From JARYMI01 sp037444845 (GTDB lineage Bacteria > Acidobacteriota > Aminicenantia > Aminicenantales > UBA8522), in the NCBI GenBank assembly GCA_037444845.1, contig JBBILQ010000014.1, positions 1 to 51,236 of the forward strand: DNA of 51,236 nt. The letters run 5' to 3'. A program made the translations under genes and the position numbers. The notes beneath the pieces were generated by a model. That model ran no database searches. It saw nothing but the letters and a program-made list of their open reading frames with translations, and had not been told where the DNA came from. This document shows positions 18,013 to 27,357 of the stretch, one piece after another. Position 1 is the stretch's first letter, and every line of letters begins with the position of its first letter.

Positions 18013-19337
18013 ACCGTGATCTCCTTGCGCTGGTTGTGGCGGCCGAATCAGGCACAGAATCCGGGCCGGCAAAGGCTGCCTTTCTTCAGCCGCTCCTGGG
18101 AAAGTCTTCTCTCGAACTGGCCTTCGAAGCTGTCGCGAGCTTCAAACCGGAGCAGGTTTATCTCGTCGCCTGCCGCGACAAGAAGGACTTGGTTGGAGTA
18201 GATTTTTTCCCGGGCCTTCGTTTCCTGTCCTGGAAAGGGCAGCCCGGGAACCTGAGCTTTCTTCTCTCCATGAGGGGCATTCTGGACAAGCACAGGGGGA
18301 AAGACTTGTTGATCCTGGATGGCCGGTTTCCTCTTCTCAGGCCAAAGACCTTAAGGGGAATGCTGGGCTATCATCGCGCAGAAAAAAGCAGCCTGACGGT
18401 GTTGAGCGCCGGGTTGCATATTCCTCAGAGGCCGAGCCACGGGATATCCGGCAATAAGCGTGCTCTCGCTCCTGCTTCTATCATGAGGATCAAAGATCTT
18501 CTGGAGGTCTGGGATGGGTTCACGGGGGGCAAAAAACCTGACCTTCACCTGAGCAGGCTCATCCAGGCCCTGAGTGGAACCAGAAAAAAGGGCAATGCTT
18601 TCTCCTTGCCGCCCGACGAGGCGTTGTGTCTCGAGACTCCGGCTGCTATGGCTGCGGCTGTGCGGGTCCTCAGACAAAGAAAAATCCACGAGCTCGAGGC
18701 CAAGGGAGTGACCGTGCTCGACCCGCTTTCGACGTGGGTTGACCTCAACGTTCGGGTCGGTCGAGACACCATTCTCTATCCTTCCGTGGTCATCGAAGGC
18801 CGCTCCCGCCTGGGCAGGGAATGCCGCATCTATCCTTTTGTCCATCTCATCAACACAAAGGTTGGAGACCGGGTCAGGATTCTAAGCTCGACGATGATCG
18901 AGGGGAGTAAGGTGGAATCGGATGCCCAGGTGGGGCCCTTCGCTCATTTCAGGCCGAACACGGTTTTGAGGCAAAAAGCCAAAGTCGGCAATTTCGTCGA
19001 GCTGAAAAACACCGTCTTTGGCCCGGGGTCCAAGGCGGGCCATCTCTCTTACCTCGGCGATTGCGTTGTCGGGGACAAAGTCAATATCGGCGCTGGCACC
19101 ATTACCTGCAACTATGATGGCTTAAGGAAACATCAGACTGTGATCGAAAGCGGGGCTTTTGTCGGTTCGGGCACCGAGCTTGTGGCGCCGGTCAAAGTCG
19201 GACGGAATGCCTATGTCGGCGCGGGGTCGACGATCACGAAAAACGTCTCAGCCGAAGCCCTGGCTGTCGCGCGAAGTCGCCAGGTCGAGAAGCCCGGCTG
19301 GGCCAGGCGAAGGATGAAGAAGCCGTGTGCGGGATAA
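18009..19337 (+). CDS. glmU: GlmU-like protein: acetyltransferase domain with eroded uridylyltransferase domain
   Basis: 442 residues, typical GlmU length. The C-terminal left-handed beta-helix is well preserved, with H345 in KAGHLSYLGD (E. coli catalytic H363), NIGAGTITCNYDG and the SRVPQ-like ARSRQVEKPGW end. It should therefore acetylate glucosamine-1-phosphate. The N-terminal Rossmann domain is unlike active pyrophosphorylases: the LAAGxGTRM loop is replaced by VAAESGTES, losing the catalytic Arg. The Mg-binding Asp of YGDVPL is replaced by Arg (DGRFPLL, R106), and the second metal-binding Asn is not recognisable. The uridylyltransferase step is probably lost or transferred to another enzyme. 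It overlaps the TPR gene and glmS. Confidence 0.88.
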   Translation: MNRDLLALVVAAESGTESGPAKAAFLQPLLGKSSLELAFEAVASFKPEQVYLVACRDKKDLVGVDFFPGLRFLSWKGQPGNLSFLLSMRGILDKHRGKDLLILDGRFPLLRPKTLRGMLGYHRAEKSSLTVLSAGLHIPQRPSHGISGNKRALAPASIMRIKDLLEVWDGFTGGKKPDLHLSRLIQALSGTRKKGNAFSLPPDEALCLETPAAMAAAVRVLRQRKIHELEAKGVTVLDPLSTWVDLNVRVGRDTILYPSVVIEGRSRLGRECRIYPFVHLINTKVGDRVRILSSTMIEGSKVESDAQVGPFAHFRPNTVLRQKAKVGNFVELKNTVFGPGSKAGHLSYLGDCVVGDKVNIGAGTITCNYDGLRKHQTVIESGAFVGSGTELVAPVKVGRNAYVGAGSTITKNVSAEALAVARSRQVEKPGWARRRMKKPCAG

Positions 19338-21154
19338 TCGGCTATGTCGGGCCTAAGAACGCTGTCCCTGTTCTCGTCGAGGGCCTGAAGAAACTTGAAT
19401 ACAGGGGGTATGATTCGGCGGGAATCGCGGTTATCAAGGAAGCCCAGATCCAGGTCAAGCGGGTCAAGGGGAAGATCCGTGACCTTGAGGAAAGTCTGAA
19501 AGATTCTGTCCTTGAAGGAAGCTGCGGTCTCGGGCACACCCGCTGGGCCACTCACGGCCGGCCGAGCGAGGAAAACGCCCATCCTCACCGCGATTGTTCA
19601 GGCACTCTTGTCGTCGTCCACAACGGTATCATCGAGAACTACCTGACTCTCAAGGAGAAGCTCCAGGCAGAGGGCCATGCCTTTGTGACTGAGACCGACA
19701 CGGAGGTCATCGCTCACCTGGTAGAAAAGCATTTTGCGGGCTCCCTCGTGGAGGCCGTGCGCAGGGCGTTGCCGGAGATCCAGGGCGCTTACGCTGTGGC
19801 CATCATCTCAGCCAGGGACCCGGATAGGATTGTCGCCGCCAAATCAGGCCCTCCGGCCGTTGTCGGCCTGGGAGAGGACGAGTTTTTTGTCTCCTCGGAC
19901 ATCAACCCTATCCTTAGCCATACATCAAAGGTCGTCTTCCTCGAAGACAGGGAAATTGCCGTCCTGGAGAGGGGTGGCGTTCGGTACGTTGATTTTAGCG
20001 GCCAGCCGCTTACTAAGACAGAAAACCAGCTTTCATGGACTCCCTTGATGATTGAAAAAAAGGGGTTCAAGCATTTTATGCTCAAAGAGATTTTCGAGCA
20101 GCCTCAGGTCGTTCGAGACACCCTCCAGGGCCGTATCTCTCAGGGCTCGGGGAAAGTCTTTCTCGGCGAAACAGGTCTGGCCGAGGCGGCGCTCCAGAAA
20201 ATCAAGAGGGTGGTCATCATCGCCTGCGGCACGTCTTACCACGCCGGCCTCGTGGGCAAGTGCTTTATCGAATCACTGGCCGGGATTCCGGTCGCGGTCG
20301 AATATGCCTCGGAATTCCGTTATCAAGACCTGCCGCTGGACAGAAAGGCCCTTGTTGTTGTTATCTCTCAATCCGGTGAAACGGCCGACAGCCTGGCCGC
20401 GCTGCGGGCGACGAAAAAGTCTGGAGCTCTGACCATGGCCATTTCCAATGTCGTGAACTCCTCGATCCCGAGGGAAGCCGGAGCTGTCCTCTACACCCAT
20501 GCCGGGCCGGAAATCGGGGTGGCTGCCACAAAGACGTTCTCCGCGCAACTGGCCGCTCTTTCGCTCCTCGCCCTCTTCTTCGCCCAGGCTAAGGGAAGGA
20601 TGGACGAAGAATCCAGCCTGCCCGTTGTCCAGGACCTGCTCCGGGTTCCTCATCAGATGGAGCGGTTCCTGGCCGATTCCAGAAGGCTCGAGGACCTGGC
20701 TCAACGTTTTCTCGTCTTTTCGCATTTCCTTTATCTCGGCCGCTGGGTCAGCTTCCCTGTCGCCCTGGAAGGAGCCCTCAAGCTCAAGGAGATATCCTAC
20801 GTCCATGCCGAAGGCTACGCGGGCGGGGAGATGAAACACGGCCCGATCGCCCTCATCGATGAAAAAATGCCCACCCTGGCCGTCACCCCCAGAGACAGAG
20901 CCTATGAGAAAATGTTGAGCAACATTTCAGAAGTCAAGACGCGGCTTGGCTACGTGCTGGCCGTGGCTTTTGACACCGACCATGAAATCGTTAGCCAGGT
21001 GGACGACGTTATCCGCGTTCCCGCCGTCTCCCCTCTGCTGAGTCCCTTCCTGACGATTCTTCCGCTCCAGCTCTTTGCCTATTATATTGCCGCCAGGAGG
21101 GGAGCCGATGTTGACCAGCCGCGGAACCTGGCGAAAAGCGTCACGGTGGAGTAG
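19325..21154 (+). CDS. glmS: Glutamine-fructose-6-phosphate aminotransferase (isomerizing)
   Basis: 609-residue enzyme producing glucosamine-6-phosphate from fructose-6-phosphate and glutamine, the first step to UDP-GlcNAc. Translation starts at GTG 19325 so that Cys2 (MCGIIGYVG) becomes the N-terminal nucleophile. The glutaminase domain has GHTRWATHG and HNGIIEN. Two SIS domains follow (CGTSYHAG, SQSGETADS, SEFRY), and the protein ends in the conserved KSVTVE. It overlaps the end of glmU by 13 nt, so the two are translationally linked. No glmS riboswitch is possible in this arrangement. Confidence 0.98.
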   Translation: MCGIIGYVGPKNAVPVLVEGLKKLEYRGYDSAGIAVIKEAQIQVKRVKGKIRDLEESLKDSVLEGSCGLGHTRWATHGRPSEENAHPHRDCSGTLVVVHNGIIENYLTLKEKLQAEGHAFVTETDTEVIAHLVEKHFAGSLVEAVRRALPEIQGAYAVAIISARDPDRIVAAKSGPPAVVGLGEDEFFVSSDINPILSHTSKVVFLEDREIAVLERGGVRYVDFSGQPLTKTENQLSWTPLMIEKKGFKHFMLKEIFEQPQVVRDTLQGRISQGSGKVFLGETGLAEAALQKIKRVVIIACGTSYHAGLVGKCFIESLAGIPVAVEYASEFRYQDLPLDRKALVVVISQSGETADSLAALRATKKSGALTMAISNVVNSSIPREAGAVLYTHAGPEIGVAATKTFSAQLAALSLLALFFAQAKGRMDEESSLPVVQDLLRVPHQMERFLADSRRLEDLAQRFLVFSHFLYLGRWVSFPVALEGALKLKEISYVHAEGYAGGEMKHGPIALIDEKMPTLAVTPRDRAYEKMLSNISEVKTRLGYVLAVAFDTDHEIVSQVDDVIRVPAVSPLLSPFLTILPLQLFAYYIAARRGADVDQPRNLAKSVTVE

Positions 21155-21260
21155 CTCTCTATACCTCATCCAGGCAGGCGGACGGTTGAATTTTTACGGA
21201 AAGTGACGATAATGGATAAGGGAGAAAAATGGCGCGAGGTGACTTAATCTTTACTTAATA

Positions 21261-21266
21261 TATAAT
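21261..21266 (+). promoter_or_regulatory. -10 box for the DUF4412-like gene
   Basis: TATAAT at 21261-21266 in a short AT-rich stretch, 41 nt upstream of the start codon; no convincing -35. AAGGAAGGGAGG provides a strong ribosome-binding site before ATG 21307. Confidence 0.4.
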
Positions 21267-21306
21267 TTCTATAGGAAAAATAGAGTATAAAGGAAGGGAG
21301 GCAGAA

Positions 21307-22341
21307 ATGAGAAAGACGATCGCCGTCTGTGCTTTGCTTCTGATTCTGGCAGCGCCGGGCTTTTCCGGAGTCGTCAAAAAGACCAGGTCGGATATCACCT
21401 TCCGGGGGTTCGGCAAATTCACCCTGGCCCAGAGCGACAGGCTGACCGTCGAACAAAGATGGTCCAACATGCTGACTGATTTCAAAGGCCAGGGGCTGGC
21501 CGGTGGCCTGGCGGCAAAGACCATCCTCAGGTCGGGTGACACCGGCGAGATCATCGACCTGCCAGCCGCGACCCTCTACCGGCTGGACAATAAGAAGAAA
21601 GAATACACAGTCAGTCCCATCGAGAAGCTGAAGGAGATGGCGGAGGATAAGGCTGGAGCCGGGGAAGAAATAAAGGAAGAGGAGGAGGCTGAAAGCAAGG
21701 TCAGAGTCACAAAAAATGAATTCAAAGTCGAGGACACGGGGGAAGAATCAACGGCCAACAACTTCCCTGTCCGCAAGTACTTGGTTTTCTGGCTCCTCGA
21801 ATGGGAGAACATCGAGACAGGAGAAAAGGGGGCCAGCCGCCTGGATACGCTGGTCTGGACGACGCCCATGAATGACACCTTGCAGAAGGCCCACCAAGAG
21901 GAAATGGAATTTTCCCGCGCTTACCTGGAAAAAATCGGCGTAGAGGCCGGAAAGATGGAGGAGGATGTGCTGGGTGTCAGATGGATGTCCATCCTGGACT
22001 CCTTCGGCCAGGCGAGGGGCCGGCCGGGCCGCGATTACTCCAAGGCGGCGTCCGAGATGGAGAAAATCAAAGGCTATCCGATCGTTATCGACGGCAAGTA
22101 TTTCGTCAGCGGCGAGAAGCCGGTTGGCGCGGTCGCCGAAGCTGAAGAGGAGCCGTCTGCGACGGATGTCAAGGGCCGCCTGGGCGGGCTGCTTAAGAAG
22201 AGCCTAAAGAAGAAGCCGGCAGAAACCGCAAGCGCCAACGAGCCCGTCCTCGCTTATCGCACCGAGGTCCTCGAAATCTCGACTCCTGCACTCGGCGCCG
22301 CTGATTTCCAGGTGCCAGCGGGCTACAAAAAGAAAGGCTGA
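21307..22341 (+). CDS. Exported DUF4412-like protein of unknown function
   Basis: 344 residues with a clear signal peptide (MRKTIAVCALLLILAAPGFSG). The mature protein begins with a lipocalin-like strand pattern. It contains a Glu/Lys-rich linker around residues 110-140 and another around 275-305. It closes with FQVPAGYKKK, a characteristic ending of DUF4412-type periplasmic proteins. I infer membership in that group from pattern only. No catalytic motif is visible. It is transcribed alone and faces the TonB-receptor gene convergently. Confidence 0.75.
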   Translation: MRKTIAVCALLLILAAPGFSGVVKKTRSDITFRGFGKFTLAQSDRLTVEQRWSNMLTDFKGQGLAGGLAAKTILRSGDTGEIIDLPAATLYRLDNKKKEYTVSPIEKLKEMAEDKAGAGEEIKEEEEAESKVRVTKNEFKVEDTGEESTANNFPVRKYLVFWLLEWENIETGEKGASRLDTLVWTTPMNDTLQKAHQEEMEFSRAYLEKIGVEAGKMEEDVLGVRWMSILDSFGQARGRPGRDYSKAASEMEKIKGYPIVIDGKYFVSGEKPVGAVAEAEEEPSATDVKGRLGGLLKKSLKKKPAETASANEPVLAYRTEVLEISTPALGAADFQVPAGYKKKG

Positions 22342-22360
22342 CCTCCAGACCCAATTTTAA

Positions 22361-25186
22361 TTACCAGCTGAGTTTGGCCATCACCCTTGCCTGGCGCGGC
22401 TGTTGTCTTCCCCAGACCTGGCCGAATAAGGCGGTGTCCTCTTTCACGAATGAAATCGGCTTCTGGCTGTTGAACAGGTTGAAAACATCGGCTCTGAGAG
22501 ACAGAGTCAAGGGATTGCGGCGGGGAAAGCCTCCCAGCCGGAAGCTCTTCTCGATGGCCACATCCATGTAATAATGGCCAGGGGATTTACGGGTGCCCCT
22601 GCCTTCGGGAAACGCATAATAGCCGCCGAAAAAGGGGACATAGCCGAGCCTCTCCCAATAGTAGCCAGATACGTACTCGAAAGCCGAGGACAGAAGGATC
22701 CCGTAAGGAAGGATAGAAGCTGCGTTGATCTTGACGTTGTGGTCCACAGAGTAGGGGAGTTTGCCGTACCAGCCCTCATCCCCGATTCCCCTTCCTCCGA
22801 GACCTCCCAGGGCCTTGTCGACCCAGGATTTTATTCCCTTGAGCTCTGGCAGGTCGGGGACATAGAGGTGGTTTCCAAAGAGCCCGATATAATTGGTGCT
22901 CCCTTCTTCCTGAGCGTAGGAGCCTGTCTCCACCTGGCCGGGGTTTGTCCCCATGGCTGAGCAATGGGCGTAGGAAGCATTCACGAAAACGGCCTGGCCG
23001 ATCCGGCCGTTGACCTCGATCTCGAAGCCGGTGTAGCGCCGCCGCTTGTGCTCAAAATTGTCATAGAGGAATTTGTACAGGTTGGCCGGGTCGAAGATGG
23101 CCAGGATTTCTAACAACTTGTCCGCTCTCGTGTGGATGAACCGGGCTTTAAGAGCCCAGTTTGAGCCAAGCCTTCGGTTGAATTCGATGAGGTAGCGACT
23201 GAGAAAATTTGGTTTTATGTCTTCGCTGACCTCGAGCGGCTGAGTCTTTTGCTCGGCCTCGAACTTCCAGGATGAAGGGTCACGGACCTCGCTCTCCGTG
23301 GGGTTTGTCCCTCCTTGCCATCGGTAGGTGCGAAAAGTCAGCCCGGCGCCGGAATTGAAAAACCCGAGGGGCATCGTCGTGATGAGGTCGGAAAAGCGGC
23401 CCCAGCCTATCTTGAGGACATTGACCGCGTCGCCTGTGATGTCGTACGTCAGGGTTAGACGCGGCGAGATGAAGTCGTCCAACCGCCAGGCCCACAAGGC
23501 CTGACCGCGGTCATCCAGGCACCGCTGCGTCTGGCTGCGCAGGCCGGCCATCAAGGTCACCCGTCCCCAGGTCACTTTGTCTTTGAAAAACAGGCCGACG
23601 CCGGCGGCCGAGTTGATGAAACCAAACGGTCCGTACTCGTAGAAAAACGCGGGTGTCTTGCGGTCGCTCTGCCAGGTTTCAAAATAATACTTGGTCCCAG
23701 TGTCGAACCCGTTGCCGGGGAAGAGGTCTTCTGCATTGCCGCTGAAGTCCACGCTGAACTCAGAGGAGAAATCGTAATACTCAAAACCCAGGCTCAGCTC
23801 ATGGCGGCCGAACGTATCCGTCTCTAAGTGTTTTGTGAGCTTCAGGCTGAAATCGAGCCTTTTCTGGTTGTCGGCCACGTTGCCGTAGGAGTTACGGATG
23901 TTCAGGCCCAGGTCCTGGATAAAATACTGAGCCGGGCCAAGGTCGCCGTCCGCCGGTTTCTCGGAGGAATCTCTTTTCGCCCGACCCAGCCCGGTTTCGA
24001 GGAAGGTCGAAGAATTGAGAATGGCTTTGTAGTTGAGCCGGAAGGCCAGGCTAATGAACGCCTTTTCATTATAGAGCTCCGGCACTCCTATTCCTCCCTT
24101 CTGGGGAAGGGATTTATCGTAAAACGTGGTCAAAGAGATGGTCTGGCTGGTCGTCGGAGAATATGTTAGCTTGGCAAAAAAGTTGTTGTTGTGAGTCGTC
24201 AGCTCGCCTGCAGGAATACGGAAATAGCCCAGCGCGCCGTCCTCTGTTTCCAGCGTGTTTCGATAATAGTTGTTGGAGATGAAAAACCACAGCCTGTCTT
24301 TGACCACGGGTCCACCCAGGTTAAAGTAGGTTGTCGTGTCGGAAAAGGATTCCGGTTCCCTCGCCGTGGAAAGTTGATTCTCGCGGGCGGCCTGGAGGTT
24401 CCGGCTGGTGAAGAGCACAGCCATATCGCCGCTGAACATGTTGCTGCCGCTTTTTGTGACCATATTGATAATTCCGCCGTAAGCGGAGGCGAATTCCGGG
24501 CTGAACGGGTCGGAGATGACCTGGATTTCCTCGACGCTGTCAAAGTTGATCTTGAGGCCGGAGTTTTTAAGCCTGACGCCGCTCACAGCCAGTCCGTCGA
24601 CGATCCAGGAATTCCCTTCTTCTCCTTCCCCCCGGAAGCTCGGCTGGCCTTCTGTGGCCGTGCCCCGGCGGGTGTTGACGCGAACCCCGGTCACGCCCGG
24701 CGTGAACTTGATGGCATCGACAATGGTCCGGTTCTGGACGGGCAGCCTTTCCAGGTCGGCCGTCGTCAGGTGGAAGCTTGTGTCGCTTGCTGTCCTGTCG
24801 ATGAGAAGGGTCTCGGCGATGACGGTGATCTCTTCCCTGATCTCAGCGATTTTCATCGTAACGCTGAGGCTCGTCACCTGGCCCAGCCGGACGACGACGT
24901 TTTCCTCGACCAGGATCGAGAACCCCTCCAGGAGGAATGTCAGAGTGTATGTTCCGACCGGCAGGAGGGGGAGCGTAAACTCTCCGTTCTTAGAGGTGAA
25001 TACTGTCCGAGTGCCCTGAAGAGCTGCGCTCGCGGCTCTGACTTCAACGCCCGGAAGGCTCACGCCTTTATTATCGAAGATTTTGCCCCGGATCTCTCCG
25101 GTTTCAGTGGCATGAAGCAGGCTGGAGATGGCGATAACGAACGCCATCACCGCCAAGGAGACTTTTTTTTCAGTCTTTTTCCTCAT
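22361..25186 (-). CDS. TonB-dependent outer-membrane receptor, Oar-like, with carboxypeptidase-regulatory domain
   Basis: 941-residue outer-membrane beta-barrel. After a signal peptide comes a CarboxypepD-regulatory beta-sandwich (GEIRGKIFDNKG, PVGTYTLTF; residues about 30-115), then a plug domain (VDAIKFTPGV, RGEGEEGNSWIVDG, GGIINMVTKSGSN) and a long barrel ending in an aromatic-rich strand (MAKLSW). The architecture matches Oar/SusC-like receptors used for uptake of large substrates such as peptides or glycans. ATG 25186 is preferred because CAGGAGC lies upstream and the signal peptide begins there. No SusD-like partner is adjacent, and the ligand is unknown. Confidence 0.92.
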   Translation of the reverse strand: MRKKTEKKVSLAVMAFVIAISSLLHATETGEIRGKIFDNKGVSLPGVEVRAASAALQGTRTVFTSKNGEFTLPLLPVGTYTLTFLLEGFSILVEENVVVRLGQVTSLSVTMKIAEIREEITVIAETLLIDRTASDTSFHLTTADLERLPVQNRTIVDAIKFTPGVTGVRVNTRRGTATEGQPSFRGEGEEGNSWIVDGLAVSGVRLKNSGLKINFDSVEEIQVISDPFSPEFASAYGGIINMVTKSGSNMFSGDMAVLFTSRNLQAARENQLSTAREPESFSDTTTYFNLGGPVVKDRLWFFISNNYYRNTLETEDGALGYFRIPAGELTTHNNNFFAKLTYSPTTSQTISLTTFYDKSLPQKGGIGVPELYNEKAFISLAFRLNYKAILNSSTFLETGLGRAKRDSSEKPADGDLGPAQYFIQDLGLNIRNSYGNVADNQKRLDFSLKLTKHLETDTFGRHELSLGFEYYDFSSEFSVDFSGNAEDLFPGNGFDTGTKYYFETWQSDRKTPAFFYEYGPFGFINSAAGVGLFFKDKVTWGRVTLMAGLRSQTQRCLDDRGQALWAWRLDDFISPRLTLTYDITGDAVNVLKIGWGRFSDLITTMPLGFFNSGAGLTFRTYRWQGGTNPTESEVRDPSSWKFEAEQKTQPLEVSEDIKPNFLSRYLIEFNRRLGSNWALKARFIHTRADKLLEILAIFDPANLYKFLYDNFEHKRRRYTGFEIEVNGRIGQAVFVNASYAHCSAMGTNPGQVETGSYAQEEGSTNYIGLFGNHLYVPDLPELKGIKSWVDKALGGLGGRGIGDEGWYGKLPYSVDHNVKINAASILPYGILLSSAFEYVSGYYWERLGYVPFFGGYYAFPEGRGTRKSPGHYYMDVAIEKSFRLGGFPRRNPLTLSLRADVFNLFNSQKPISFVKEDTALFGQVWGRQQPRQARVMAKLSW

Positions 25187-25248
25187 GACGCGTTTGCTCC
25201 TGTCGAGTTTTTCGGAGGTCGCAAACCCCTTCATTTGTCCGGGCTGGT

Positions 25249-26388
25249 TTATCCCTTGCTCTTTCTTTTAGGCGCTTTTTTTCTCGGCTTCGGACCCGCG
25301 GCCTTTTTGCCGTACGAAGCGATGAATTTTTCGGTGAGCTCCCTGGCTTCGGTGTCGGTGTACTGCCTGGGGGGCGTTTTCATGAAGTAGGATGACGGCC
25401 CGAAAAGAGCCCCGGAAAGGCCGTTGTTCAGGGCCAGCTTGGCGCAGCGGATGGCATCGATAACGACTCCGGCTGAATTGGGTGAATCTTCTACGGAAAG
25501 CCTGCATTCCAGGGTCGTGGGAACATCGCCAAAATGCCGGCTCTCTATGCGAAGGAAGCAGAGCTTGTTGTCCTTTTGCCAGGGGACATAGTCGCTCGGG
25601 CCGACATGGACGTTTTCGGGGTCGATCGTCAGCCCGCGTGCCCGGATCTGGGAGACGACAGCGTTGGTTTTGGAAATCTTCTTGGAATGCAGCCTCTCCC
25701 TTTCCAGCATGTTCAGAAAATCCGTGTTGCCCCCCGTGTTCAATTGGTAGGTCCTTTCAACCGGCATGCCGCGGTCGAGATACAGGTTGACCAGGGTTCG
25801 GTGGAGGATGGTCGCCCCCACCTGGGATTTGATATCGTCGCCGATGACGGGCAGCCCCTTTTTCTCGAACCTCCTCTGCCAGTATTTTTCGCTGGCGATG
25901 AAGACGGGGATGCAGTTGATGAAAGCGCAGCCGGCTTCAAGCACCTGCTCGACGTACCATTTCGTGGCCTCCTCGCTTCCCACCGGAAGAAAGCTGATGA
26001 CGACATCCGTTTTTGTCTCCTTGAGGATGGAGACGATGTCGGCTGTTGCGCCCGGCGCCTTCTGGATGATCTGGGAGAGGTACTTGCCGAGCCCGTCGTG
26101 GGTCATGCCCCTGTGGACGGGTATATTGAGACGGGGGACATCGGAAAATTTGGCCGTGTTGTTCGGCCATGTGAAGATGGCCTCGTTTAAATCCTTGCCG
26201 ACCTTGTTCTTATCGATGTCAAAGGCTGCAGAGAATTCGATATCCCGGATGTGGTAGCCTCCCAGGTTAACATGCATAACGCCGGGAATAAAATCGCCTT
26301 CCCGGGCCTTCTTGTAGTATTCAATACCCTGGACAAGCGACGAGGCGCAATTGCCGACGCCGATGATGGCAACCCTGATTTTGTCCAT
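25249..26388 (-). CDS. ino1: myo-Inositol-1-phosphate synthase
   Basis: 379-residue NAD-dependent enzyme converting glucose-6-phosphate to 1D-myo-inositol-3-phosphate. The Rossmann fold starts at IIGVGNCASSLVQGIEYY. Family blocks PGATADIVSIL, GAGIHRTLVN-like GATILHRTLVNLY, TDFLNMLERERLHSKKISKT and the catalytic-lysine region are present. The type is the short bacterial/archaeal form. A strong AAGGAGGT ribosome site lies just upstream. It is separated by four bases from the CDP-alcohol phosphatidyltransferase gene before it, so the two form an inositol phospholipid operon. The Lys/Arg-rich C-terminal tail is lineage-specific. Confidence 0.95.
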   Translation of the reverse strand: MDKIRVAIIGVGNCASSLVQGIEYYKKAREGDFIPGVMHVNLGGYHIRDIEFSAAFDIDKNKVGKDLNEAIFTWPNNTAKFSDVPRLNIPVHRGMTHDGLGKYLSQIIQKAPGATADIVSILKETKTDVVISFLPVGSEEATKWYVEQVLEAGCAFINCIPVFIASEKYWQRRFEKKGLPVIGDDIKSQVGATILHRTLVNLYLDRGMPVERTYQLNTGGNTDFLNMLERERLHSKKISKTNAVVSQIRARGLTIDPENVHVGPSDYVPWQKDNKLCFLRIESRHFGDVPTTLECRLSVEDSPNSAGVVIDAIRCAKLALNNGLSGALFGPSSYFMKTPPRQYTDTEARELTEKFIASYGKKAAGPKPRKKAPKRKSKG

Positions 26389-26392
26389 GCCT

Positions 26393-27061
26393 TTAGACCT
26401 CCTTTTCGCCTTTCAGGCGTTTTTCGACTTTTTTGACGAGAAACGTCCTCTGGAAGGCCGTAATGTTAGAGACGAGGGCGATGAAAATCAATACCGCGGC
26501 CATGACAGGGTCGAATATTTTCAGAAGCGACCCGATGAGAGAGCCAAGCACAAGAAGAATCAGTCGTTCCGCGCGCTGCATCAGCCCTTCTCGGCATTCG
26601 ATGCCCAGACCCTCAGCCCGTGCGCGGGTATAACTGACCATGGTCGAACCCAGGAATGTGAAAAAGACAACCCAGAGGGGCCAGCGGTTGCGGAAATGGA
26701 CGGCCAGGCCGAGGTAGATGAAAAACTCCGAATATCTGTCGAGCGTCGAGTCAAAAATGGCTCCGTAGAGGCTTTGCCTGTTCGCCTTTGCGGCCACTTT
26801 GCCGTCCAGGATGTCGAAGAGGCCGCAGATGACGATGAGCCCCGCCGCCCCGAGCGGCCGGTCGAGGGCGAAACAAATTCCGCTGGCCAACCCGGCCAAA
26901 AGGCCCAAGACCGTGATGAGATTGGCGCTTATGCTAAGCGTGATGAAGAAATCGGCCAGTCTGTCGAGGCCTGCGTGGAGACCCCGGATCAGCTTCTGGG
27001 GCACGGCGTTGAGCAGCCTGACTTTCTCGCTGGAAGCCTCTGGCGGGCGTGTCTGGACCAT
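26393..27061 (-). CDS. CDP-alcohol phosphatidyltransferase, probable phosphatidylinositol-phosphate synthase
   Basis: 222-residue polytopic membrane enzyme with about six hydrophobic segments. The CDP-alcohol phosphotransferase signature is at residues 83-108: D83, D86-G87, A90, G100, D104 and D108 are all present. The usual Arg after A90 is Ala (A91). Genetic linkage to ino1 suggests the acceptor is inositol-1-phosphate, giving phosphatidylinositol-phosphate or a di-inositol-phosphate compound. That substrate is inference; a PgsA-type role would look similar. The first gene of the two-gene operon. Confidence 0.87.
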   Translation of the reverse strand: MVQTRPPEASSEKVRLLNAVPQKLIRGLHAGLDRLADFFITLSISANLITVLGLLAGLASGICFALDRPLGAAGLIVICGLFDILDGKVAAKANRQSLYGAIFDSTLDRYSEFFIYLGLAVHFRNRWPLWVVFFTFLGSTMVSYTRARAEGLGIECREGLMQRAERLILLVLGSLIGSLLKIFDPVMAAVLIFIALVSNITAFQRTFLVKKVEKRLKGEKEV

Positions 27062-27117
27062 GGGTATTATGACAAGGATTCCCTAATCTAATACGAATCA
27101 GCAGTCAAGTCAACTTG

Positions 27118-27327
27118 TCACTCGACCTTGATCTTTTTCTTCGTCTCCGGCTTCGGCTCGGTTTTCTTCTCCAGCCATTCGATCCTGGCGTCGATCAGGG
27201 AGCGAAGAGCCAGCAGGATTTCTTTCTTGGCCCGGAGCAGATGTTCGCTGGTTTGGGAAGGAATGAGGAAAGAGAAGAGTTCTTCGGGAATCGATATCCT
27301 GATTTCGCGCGTTTTCTCGGCGGCCAT
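27118..27327 (-). CDS. Small charged protein linked to ArsA-type ATPase
   Basis: 69 residues; a short beta-like N-terminus (REIRISIPEELF) then a helix (ILLALRSLIDARIEWLEKK) and a Lys/Pro-rich tail. There is no signal peptide or membrane segment. The gene has a near-perfect AAAGGAGGTG ribosome site 7 nt before ATG and lies 30 nt after the ArsA-family gene in the same direction, so it is almost certainly real and cotranscribed. I do not recognise the family. A role as partner or adaptor of the ATPase is inferred from context. Confidence 0.75.
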   Translation of the reverse strand: MAAEKTREIRISIPEELFSFLIPSQTSEHLLRAKKEILLALRSLIDARIEWLEKKTEPKPETKKKIKVE

Positions 27328-27357
27328 GCTCTCACCTCCTTTCGGAGAAATTTATGG

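Noticed and set aside
19325..21154. glmS ribozyme upstream of glmS
   Set aside because: glmS overlaps the glmU coding end by 13 nt, leaving no leader that could hold the ribozyme.
24191..25390. 399-codon plus-strand frame opposite the TonB receptor
   Set aside because: It is an antisense shadow with no ribosome site, and the minus-strand receptor has clear domains.
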